Positions 20,111-27,022 of a stretch of DNA of 64,000 nt are shown piece after piece. Origin of the DNA: Vibrio tasmaniensis (GTDB lineage: Bacteria; Pseudomonadota; Gammaproteobacteria; Enterobacterales; Vibrionaceae); assembly GCF_024347635.1 (NCBI RefSeq), contig NZ_AP025510.1, positions 2,976,001 through 3,040,000 on the forward strand. Reading direction: 5' to 3'. Position 1 is the first letter of the stretch, and each line of letters starts with the position of its first letter. A program made the position numbers and the translations under genes. The notes below the pieces were generated by a model. It was given only the letters and a program-made list of their open reading frames with translations, ran no database searches and had not been told where the DNA came from.

Positions 20111-20859
20111 CTAACTACCCTTCTCAACAATAAAAATATAACGGAATTTTTTAAAACCCTCAAATTTCCTTTCATTAGTTGCTTACCTATTCCGATAGCT
20201 ATTTGCAGAGCTAACTTAAAGCTAAAATAAGAAATTAGTGATGCACAGTTTGCATACAATACTTCAGAATTTCTAAAATCACTACCTCCTCCTGATATGT
20301 GTGACAAGTCATGCTCTAATATTGATTCACTAACTTCGTAACCAACACCTTCCCTATTAATCTGATAACAGAATGCCGTGTCTATGCCATAAAGTAAAAA
20401 CCTTTCATCAAATACTTTTTCATTTTCAATATTATGAATAAATAGTTTGTTTAACACAAGGCCACTCGTTATAGTTTGAACTCCTCGACTATCAAAACAG
20501 GGATAATGCAGTTCTCCGTTACAGTATATTTTAGGAAAAAAAATTTCGCTGTTAGCTTTAAAAAACTCTTGAATGTAATCAGAATTCAATATTGTGTCAT
20601 CGTCGAGAAAAACGTAAAACTTAGAGTCATACGCATCAACAAACTTATTATATAACTTTGCTAGAGATGCATTCACTAGTACATTATGCAGATCTAACCC
20701 ATCCTGGTTGGGATCTATTTGAATATTAGGGCCATTGTTAAAAACTACGATTCTCGATGAATAAGGTAACGTTGGCAAAATTGATTGCAAGCTGCTTATT
20801 GTAGCACTTTGACTTAAGTCTTTATTATAGAGAATAATACAAAAACTAATATCTAACAT
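20107..20859 (-). CDS. Family 2 glycosyltransferase
   Basis: A 250-residue GT-A transferase. The N-terminus (DISFCIILYNKDLSQSATIS) and the metal-binding segment FYVFLDDDTILNSDYIQEF near residue 85 mark it as GT2-like. FLLYGIDTAFCYQINREGVG is the downstream acceptor-region motif seen in rhamnosyltransferase-like GT2 proteins. Acceptor and donor are unknown. It overlaps wzy by 7 bp and the acyltransferase by 4 bp, and is AT-rich like its neighbours. Confidence 0.8.
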   Translation of the reverse strand: MLDISFCIILYNKDLSQSATISSLQSILPTLPYSSRIVVFNNGPNIQIDPNQDGLDLHNVLVNASLAKLYNKFVDAYDSKFYVFLDDDTILNSDYIQEFFKANSEIFFPKIYCNGELHYPCFDSRGVQTITSGLVLNKLFIHNIENEKVFDERFLLYGIDTAFCYQINREGVGYEVSESILEHDLSHISGGGSDFRNSEVLYANCASLISYFSFKLALQIAIGIGKQLMKGNLRVLKNSVIFLLLRRVVR

Positions 20860-22067
20860 AAATTTCCTTTCTTTAATGGCAGTATAGTTCTTCCGCCAAA
20901 CTTAACGTTACTAAGGCTAACAAAAATAATAGAATAATATATTTGCATAACAAAACCTCCACTATTAAGTATGTTTTGAAAACTTAATAGAACCGTGACA
21001 GAAAGAAAAAACATCAAAGATACTAGTGCTCTTTTTCTTATATGTATTACATTGTATAAAACAATAAGTGATAACATGAAGAAAAACAATAAAATTCCAT
21101 AAACCCCTAAAACCCCAAGATGATTATAAGGTTTAAGGTATAGCCCGCCAACAGTAAAGCCATTAACGTCAACTGCTTCAACTCCTTTAAAGTTGTTCAC
21201 ACGCCTGGCTATAAAGTCAGGAACAATATTATCTAAAAGGAAGTCATAAATGCTAGTTTCACTAATATTACGATTGACATCGAAGATAGACACGGGAGAC
21301 GAAATATACAAATATCCGTAAAAAAACTCTTTTGGAACATATGAATCTCTAAATTCTTGCGATGCTTTACCTACAGTGAGGATATATTCATTAGAATCTT
21401 TACCTAGTCGAACATTACCCATCAAATTAAACAAATAGAGGAACAGAGAAACAAACACTAATAGTTTAACAAATAACGGTAATATATTTCGTCTAAAGCT
21501 AACATAATAATAAAGATACATAAATAAGTATGCTAACACATTAAAGACTATAATCCCTCGCCTCCCCATCATTACAAAGATTAAATTAAGCATTATCACA
21601 TACAAAAAGTAGCTATTATCAATCCCTTTCAGCTTACAAGACAATCTTTTTTGATAAAAAACAAGAGAAATATAACTCACAAAAGAAACATATAACCCGT
21701 GTAATAATGGGACACCAAAATCCAATTCTAATATATCTTCATAATTGTAATAAAGAATAGGAACATAACCGGAGAAAACCACTTCTATAAAGAAGAAAAG
21801 ATAAATGGCTAGTATTAAATATTTATCATTCCTACTGTATAAGAAAGAAAAAAAGAATGTTCTATGATTATTTTTCAACGTGTTTGAAATCTTACTTTGA
21901 AAAAAAACACCTAGAACAATCATTGCTACAGATGAATATATATATATATATAAAGTTTCATCAGACACTACTTCAAACAATTCACTCCAACCAAGATATG
22001 TAGTCGAAATTGAAAATAATAGTACTGAACCTAGTATAAAAAAAGGATTAAAAATAAAATATTTCAT
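20853..22067 (-). CDS. wzy: O-antigen repeat-unit polymerase (Wzy)
   Basis: A 404-residue, highly hydrophobic protein with about ten to eleven predicted membrane segments and a larger hydrophilic loop near residues 225-300, the layout of Wzy polymerases. It is recognised by topology and by position between the flippase-linked gene and the glycosyltransferases rather than by motif, since Wzy sequences diverge strongly. It should join undecaprenyl-linked repeat units in the periplasm, with chain length set by Wzz. It is very AT-rich. Confidence 0.75.
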   Translation of the reverse strand: MKYFIFNPFFILGSVLLFSISTTYLGWSELFEVVSDETLYIYIYSSVAMIVLGVFFQSKISNTLKNNHRTFFFSFLYSRNDKYLILAIYLFFFIEVVFSGYVPILYYNYEDILELDFGVPLLHGLYVSFVSYISLVFYQKRLSCKLKGIDNSYFLYVIMLNLIFVMMGRRGIIVFNVLAYLFMYLYYYVSFRRNILPLFVKLLVFVSLFLYLFNLMGNVRLGKDSNEYILTVGKASQEFRDSYVPKEFFYGYLYISSPVSIFDVNRNISETSIYDFLLDNIVPDFIARRVNNFKGVEAVDVNGFTVGGLYLKPYNHLGVLGVYGILLFFFMLSLIVLYNVIHIRKRALVSLMFFLSVTVLLSFQNILNSGGFVMQIYYSIIFVSLSNVKFGGRTILPLKKGNLC

Positions 22068-23857
22068 TAGCTGGGGTAACTTTTACTATCGATCAAATTC
22101 AAGTCGCCGCCGAAAAGATCTTTATACATATGTGCTATTGATGATGAATCTCGCCATTCTTCTGATGTGTAACGATATTTACTACCAAGTCTCGTTAATA
22201 ACGCAGTAAACTTATCATCATCAAAGCTATTACTCTCGACAATAGCCCAGCCATAATCAATTAGATAAAATCTATCATCACTTGTGTAAAGTATATTATC
22301 TGGTCTTATGTCTCGGTGGATAATGTTCTTGTCTATAAGTGTGTTGTTGATTTTTTCCAAAAAAATCCCGACTTCGACTTTACTACATGAGACATCAATA
22401 GGTTTTGCATTATCTAAGAAATCCATAACAACATAACTCGTAGACTTATCTATATCACATAAAGCAAGTGCTTTAGGTGAAATACCAGAATCCCTAACTA
22501 AGTTCAAAGATATAAATTCTCTTTTCGCAACAAGACTGTTTTTACCTGACTTTATTAAATACTTCTTATCATTAATTACCGCTGTAAATATAACCGTCTC
22601 ATTATGCCACGATTCAAATGCATGAAACCTTATACTGGAATAACCTCTAGATCTTAGATCAAAATATAATTTAGCAGTTAGTAAAACAACTTTAGATTGT
22701 CGAATAATGTGCAACATTTTTCCAAGACAAGGTCTGATCGAAGACCTAATATTATACTTAGTCTGTCTCAACACTCTTTTTATGTCAGACAACTTAGAAA
22801 TTGGTAATGTATCGCAGTTGATTTTCTTAGCATTTTTCTCGTTAAAATAGACACTTACATCACGTGGTTTTGTCTTTCTGTAATCATTATCGACCATAAA
22901 TTTATTTAGATAGCTTATTAAATCAACATTCCCTAACTCTCTAAGAAATTTATTATTATAGTCCTCAGTAATTGAGTATTTATGAATAAGTGCATGGTAG
23001 ACTAAAGATGGCAAGAAATTTTCAGTTGATGGGATGTATATCCCTTTCTCATTTAATATGGCTGAATCTAAGATATTGTCAGACCAAATCGGATCATAAT
23101 ACCCATCACTTCTATCTCTGATATCAATCTCTACATATTCATTATTAACCTTTAATAAATATGCTTGAGGTCGGAAATTATTATTCAATGGCTCAGCATT
23201 GGATATATAGGCAAATTCCTTGATATTTGAAGTTAAGAAATCAATATCACCATGATCATTAATCAAATAATTTTCAGGTAGCTCTTCAAAGTTTCGTAAA
23301 ACCAAGTAAGAAATACTTTTATTTAAAAAACAAAATAATTCTTGAAAACTACTCCAACCATCAGCCCCATATAGATTATTATCTATTATCTCTATATTCT
23401 GACTTAAATCAAATATAGTATCATGGCGTTCAATATTATATTCTTTTACGCTTTTTCCTAACAATAAAACAAGATCATGGTTAGTTTCATGCTCACCATT
23501 CGTAGAGTGTATCTTATGCCCCCCGCCAGTCCATTCTCGGTATTTTACTTTTTTATCAAAAACATTGACATTAACATTTTCTGGCACTCCACGTGATGTT
23601 GGTCGACTCTCATAATGAGGGTTTTCATCATAAAAAGTAACTAATACAAACTCACCATTTCCACAATGTTTCTCTTTATGAGAACCTGATGGTAGCTTTT
23701 CGCCGTAAAACCTAGTTAAATTTTGACCAAATTTTTCTTTATCCCATTGTATATAATAAACACCAGCGATCCGAAAAGAACTATCAATATCCTGAATAAT
23801 ATCTAGCTCTTTATCTCTAGCATTTTCCCAAATTATAATAAGATTTAATTCATTCAT
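22067..23857 (-). CDS. Putative NTase-like plus kinase-like polysaccharide-modifying protein
   Basis: A 596-residue soluble protein that I do not recognise as a named family. Three parts are visible. Residues 1-135 contain a conserved-looking GGGHKIHSTNGEHETNHDL stretch. Residues about 165-345 contain HGDIDFLTSNIKE, whose G-x-D-x-D spacing suggests a nucleotidyltransferase-like fold. Residues about 400-596 form an atypical protein-kinase/LPS-kinase-like domain with HRDIRPDNIL as the catalytic loop (near 513) and LIDYGWAIV in place of DFG (near 533). A lysine in KYLIKSGKNSLVAKRE could be the ATP-binding residue. It lies one base from wzy and one base after wzx. Phosphorylation or phospho-substituent transfer onto the repeat unit is an inference from domains and position. 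Confidence 0.55.
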   Translation of the reverse strand: MNELNLIIIWENARDKELDIIQDIDSSFRIAGVYYIQWDKEKFGQNLTRFYGEKLPSGSHKEKHCGNGEFVLVTFYDENPHYESRPTSRGVPENVNVNVFDKKVKYREWTGGGHKIHSTNGEHETNHDLVLLLGKSVKEYNIERHDTIFDLSQNIEIIDNNLYGADGWSSFQELFCFLNKSISYLVLRNFEELPENYLINDHGDIDFLTSNIKEFAYISNAEPLNNNFRPQAYLLKVNNEYVEIDIRDRSDGYYDPIWSDNILDSAILNEKGIYIPSTENFLPSLVYHALIHKYSITEDYNNKFLRELGNVDLISYLNKFMVDNDYRKTKPRDVSVYFNEKNAKKINCDTLPISKLSDIKRVLRQTKYNIRSSIRPCLGKMLHIIRQSKVVLLTAKLYFDLRSRGYSSIRFHAFESWHNETVIFTAVINDKKYLIKSGKNSLVAKREFISLNLVRDSGISPKALALCDIDKSTSYVVMDFLDNAKPIDVSCSKVEVGIFLEKINNTLIDKNIIHRDIRPDNILYTSDDRFYLIDYGWAIVESNSFDDDKFTALLTRLGSKYRYTSEEWRDSSSIAHMYKDLFGGDLNLIDSKSYPS

Positions 23858-23858
23858 T

Positions 23859-25079
23859 TCATACTCTTTTCACTTTAAATATGCCAAATTTTTTATTTGC
23901 CACAAATAGGCCTAATCCATTTTTTATAATGATTGAGAATGTTGTTGCTACAGCAGCACCATACAATTCATACATAGGTATAAGAGACAAGTTAAGTATC
24001 AGATTAATAAAAAAAGATACAATCAATATATTACGATGATAATTTTCATATCCCGTCATCATTAACAAATAAGCAGTAGGTCCCGTTGCTAATGCAAATG
24101 CTTGAGCTAAAACAAGAATACAGAAAATACTATACGAGTTTCTATAGCTTTCTCCATATATAATGGTAATAAACCATTCACCAAAAAATATTGATAACAT
24201 CAACATTAGTAAGGCTGCAATCATTAAACACAAACTAATTTTTTGATAATTTTTAACTAACTCATTTATTTTTTTCTGTTCATATAGTTTAGAAAAAGTT
24301 GGGCCTATAATACCATTTACAATTATCAAAAGCATTGCAGCAAGTCCAGACAATCGAATCGCGACACCATAAATTGCAACGGACTCACTTGAGGAGTAGG
24401 CTTCTAAAGCTATAATATCGATACTACTCAAACCCACATTCAAGACACTAATATAGAAAAAAGTTGGTAGTGATTGTTTATATCTAGAATAGATATTATT
24501 ATTTAGTGATGGTTTGCTGGGAGTTGTTTTAAAATAAAAAAAAGCAGATACAAGTGAAGCCATAGTAACGGACACTGTATAAGAGTAAATCAATGAACTT
24601 GATGTGCTCGATATTAAAATTATCAGTAAAGCAGGAGGTAGTATTAATTGACAAAAATTAGCTTTATTATGTTCATTAACACCTCTCAAATACTCTGAAC
24701 AGTAACATGTGATTGAAAATGGTATTATTATATATAAGAACTGACTAACTGTAAAACCTGAACCATTAAAAAAATCGAAGTCTAATATCCTTAATGAGAA
24801 GAAGTAAACAAAAAGATGTAAAGATACTATGTAAACAAATATTTTACTTGAAAAAAACAGAACGTCATTTTTAATCTTATAATTGAACGTATGGGCTAGT
24901 TTCAACAAACTAGTATCACTTCCAAACCTTGCTATTATCGAGACTAAAGTCACAATTTGAACCAAATAAAAATATTGCCCTACAGTAGAACCTGGATATG
25001 TTCTTGCTACATAAATATTTAGAAGAAAGGAAAATAAAAGACCTAAAATCCGCACAGCGAATATTGATTTAAATTTCAT
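23859..25079 (-). CDS. wzx: O-antigen/polysaccharide flippase (Wzx)
   Basis: A 406-residue integral membrane protein of the MATE/polysaccharide-export (Wzx) superfamily with about twelve hydrophobic segments. The N-terminal KSIFAVRILGLLFSFLLNIY and the positive loops between helices are typical. It should flip the completed undecaprenyl-diphosphate repeat unit across the inner membrane. It is the first gene of the AT-rich cluster, with a GAGG site before the ATG and a leader of about 320 nt from the ops element. Confidence 0.85.
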   Translation of the reverse strand: MKFKSIFAVRILGLLFSFLLNIYVARTYPGSTVGQYFYLVQIVTLVSIIARFGSDTSLLKLAHTFNYKIKNDVLFFSSKIFVYIVSLHLFVYFFSLRILDFDFFNGSGFTVSQFLYIIIPFSITCYCSEYLRGVNEHNKANFCQLILPPALLIILISSTSSSLIYSYTVSVTMASLVSAFFYFKTTPSKPSLNNNIYSRYKQSLPTFFYISVLNVGLSSIDIIALEAYSSSESVAIYGVAIRLSGLAAMLLIIVNGIIGPTFSKLYEQKKINELVKNYQKISLCLMIAALLMLMLSIFFGEWFITIIYGESYRNSYSIFCILVLAQAFALATGPTAYLLMMTGYENYHRNILIVSFFINLILNLSLIPMYELYGAAVATTFSIIIKNGLGLFVANKKFGIFKVKRV

Positions 25080-25396
25080 TAATTTACCTCTAAAACAAAA
25101 AATTCAAACTCTGAGGTTAAATAACAAAAACATTCATGATCATGATGGTTATCTTTAATTAGTAAGATTTTATTCAAAAGTTCTTTCCGTTCATAGTTAA
25201 AGTATACACCTCAGGATAAGCCCAACATTAAGCACACATCATTGCAACGCTTTGTTAGTAAAAATTTTCAGTCTATTATTCTTCATTTTCCTATCACGAA
25301 TGCCACTCCTGAATTTCATTCTGCTTTCAAAAATAGCTCAAAGCATCTGGCATAAGCATTAGATTCGCTAATGTTAACCTACCGTGTGTACTCAGA

Positions 25397-25409
25397 CACG
25401 CTACCGCCC
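25397..25409 (-). promoter_or_regulatory. ops/JUMPstart element upstream of wzx
   Basis: On the minus strand the sequence GGGCGGTAGCGTG matches the ops core of JUMPstart elements, preceded by AGCCAAACTCAA, which resembles the JUMPstart AAGCCAAG segment. In enterobacteria and vibrios this element recruits RfaH to the paused polymerase, preventing early termination in long polysaccharide operons. It lies about 320 bp before the wzx start. Confidence 0.85.
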
Positions 25410-25740
25410 TTGAGTTTGGCTCCCAAAAGCAAAGGTTCAACATATGCTGTAGTGAAGATTGTGATTAAACAGTAGATAGTAGCAAATAGAAGGGATATAC
25501 TCTATCTAATATTTTCGATTGTTACCCAACATTTTGACGAATATTGCTTTAGGTTTTTCATTGTAATTTTAGTTGAAAACTGGCTGTTCGTGTTTTTGAA
25601 CAATGAAACCAGCTTAAGTTACCGATACTGAGCTCACCTGCATATCGTAAGTTGTTAAACTCAACTTCCTACCAAGTAACGGGTTAGCTCCTCCTTTCGA
25701 AACCATCCTATTCCACTTCTCTTTACAAAGCTAAGAATCT

Positions 25741-25785
25741 AACTCACGTCACATTGCTTCATGGGTAGTCAATGTGACATGAGTT
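25741..25785. repeat. Inverted repeat, 16-bp arms
   Basis: AACTCACGTCACATTG (25741-25756) and CAATGTGACATGAGTT (25770-25785) are complementary at 15 of 16 positions around a 13-nt loop. There is no T-run, so it is not an obvious terminator. It could be an operator, a processed hairpin or part of a mobile-element end. Confidence 0.6.
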
Positions 25786-25897
25786 AACACTGAATGCATG
25801 AATCAACTAAAGATCTATATTAGCTTAGACTTTTTTTAATTATATTTAAACTTAGTCTATGCCTTATGAGTGCTGTGTGTCGAATTCAAACAGGGGG

Positions 25898-26085
25898 ATG
25901 TAAGAGTCAGTTCCATTTCTCAAGATAATATGATTTAGCCACCGTATAGATCGACTTGGTTGTTACCAGTATTGCAATGTTATCAAGAAATCAAATACAG
26001 CCTACAAAGAATGCGCGGCAGCTTCCCCCCGGCCTGAACATAGCATTGTGGCTTCGAGAGAGGTTAATCTATCTTTGGTTAAAGG
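25898..26085 (+). pseudogene. Decayed copy of the rhodanese gene
   Basis: 25898-26010 aligns with the first part of the intact rhodanese gene (36008-36125) with only scattered changes and small indels; codon 2 CAA has become TAA, an immediate stop. After an internal deletion of about 260 bp, 26048-26085 matches the 3' end of the gene (from 36395). It cannot encode a functional enzyme. Confidence 0.85.
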
Positions 26086-26180
26086 TAACTGGTCTAATTA
26101 CACGAATATGACTTTAAGGTTTTTTCGACAGAGATGACGAACAGGCTTAAGTTTCAAAATAGAACTTAAGTCTAGCTAAT
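26086..26180 (+). pseudogene. Remnant of the secB locus (flanks only)
   Basis: The rhodanese-secB intergenic sequence (ACGAATATGACTTTAAGGTT and following) is retained at about 26100-26141. It then joins directly to the last bases and 3' flank of secB (GCTTAAGT, matching 37003 onward). Essentially the whole secB reading frame, about 490 bp, is deleted. Confidence 0.8.
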
Positions 26181-26215
26181 CCTTAAAGCCGAGCTTTTAC
26201 TAGATAGCTAGTTTT

Positions 26216-26253
26216 AAATGCACATCGTAACTTTTGCGATGTGCATTTTTTCT
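26216..26253 (+). terminator. Duplicated secB terminator
   Basis: AAATGCACATCG and CGATGTGCATTT form the same stem as the intact secB terminator (37059-37091), followed by TTTTTTC. It is probably still able to terminate plus-strand transcription, despite decay of the genes around it. Confidence 0.75.
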
Positions 26254-26321
26254 TTACACTGTACTAAGATTGAAAGATTTTCCTAAACTCTTTGATTTGC
26301 CCATTATTTTTAGGTGGAAGC

Positions 26322-26385
26322 ATGACAGAAACAACTAGCCCGACTAACGTGAAAACGCTTACGGTAAGATGCTAGTTCTTATGGG
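26322..26385 (+). pseudogene. 5' fragment of gpsA
   Basis: The upstream sequence TTATTTTTAGGTGGAAGC, the ATG and the first codons (ATGACAGAAACAA) are identical to those of the intact gpsA at 37188. Similarity fades after about 20 codons with deletions. Only the start survives. Confidence 0.8.
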
Positions 26386-26506
26386 GCATCTTCAGGCTAG
26401 CTCTGAGCCTTGACGTCCTCAACACCAGTAACTTGAGCAAGCTTTCCCTCAATCAATATCCGACGCCCTCCGACCATGCTCCCTATATTACCTATATCAT
26501 CAATAC

Positions 26507-26767
26507 TTATGTGTAAAAAGAAATCCATAACTGAACCGCACCACACTTAATACACTGTTTCATCAGTTCCAGATCATCAAAATGATCTAAGTTAAAAATT
26601 ACAATTGAACGCTTTTCACCGGCTGCTCGATTGAGCATTGATTAGATCTTTCTTGCACCAAAGTATTTCACTATTGATGCAGGAAATTGAAGGTAAAGTT
26701 AAATTTTTCTATTTTCGATCGCACGAATCCCATCATAATCAAACACATTAAACGCTGCTAATGCCAT
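26507..26767 (-). pseudogene. Unrecognised broken ORF remnants
   Basis: A good ribosome-binding site (AAAAAGGAAG) precedes ATG 26767, which opens a 22-codon frame (MALAAFNVFDYDGIRAIENR...) ending at 26699. A second open stretch, ATG 26638 to 26507, encodes 43 residues including SIVIFNLDHFDDLELMKQC. Together they look like a frameshifted gene of about 85 or more codons. I do not recognise the family. Confidence 0.35.
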
Positions 26768-26808
26768 TATGCTTCCTTTTTATTAACTTGAAAGTAACAG
26801 AAAAAGTA

Positions 26809-26904
26809 TGCAATCCTGCAATCCTGCAATCCTGCAATCCTGCAATCCTGCAATCCTGCAATCCTGCAATCCTGCAATCCTGCAATCCTGCAATCCTGCA
26901 ATCT
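26809..26904. repeat. Octanucleotide tandem repeat (TGCAATCC)n
   Basis: Eleven perfect 8-bp units TGCAATCC (26809-26896) are followed by one unit with a final C-to-T change. Such pure short-unit arrays mutate by slipped-strand mispairing. On the minus strand it lies about 40 bp upstream of the ribosome-binding site of the ORF starting at 26767. Confidence 0.95.
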
Positions 26905-27022
26905 GTTAAAACCGGTCAAGCCAATTTGTGTCAAGTCTTGTGACTATATTTAAGCACATAACATTGCCCGTACACTCTAAAGCTTCAGATGAGACCATTC
27001 CCATAAGTCAGTCTATTTAGAG

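Larger units (their letters stand above)
25080..27022. other. Long gene-poor junction between two polysaccharide blocks
   Basis: About 1.9 kb without an intact gene. It contains, in order: the leader of the wzx operon with an ops element (25397-25409), a 16-bp inverted repeat (25741-25785), decayed copies of rhodanese, secB and gpsA (25898-26385), unrecognised minus-strand ORF remnants (26507-26767) and an 8-bp tandem repeat (26809-26904). Confidence 0.8.

Noticed and set aside
25220..25262. Integron attC/VCR-like site (GCCCAAC ... GTTAG)
   Set aside because: Only short end motifs resemble attC; the expected imperfect stem and cassette structure are missing.
26809..26904. CRISPR array
   Set aside because: The repeats are 8 bp and directly adjacent, with no spacers and no cas genes nearby.
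26761..26943. Plus-strand ORF encoding repeated CNPAILQS
   Set aside because: The peptide is just the octanucleotide array read through its three phases; there is no ribosome-binding site and no other coding signal.
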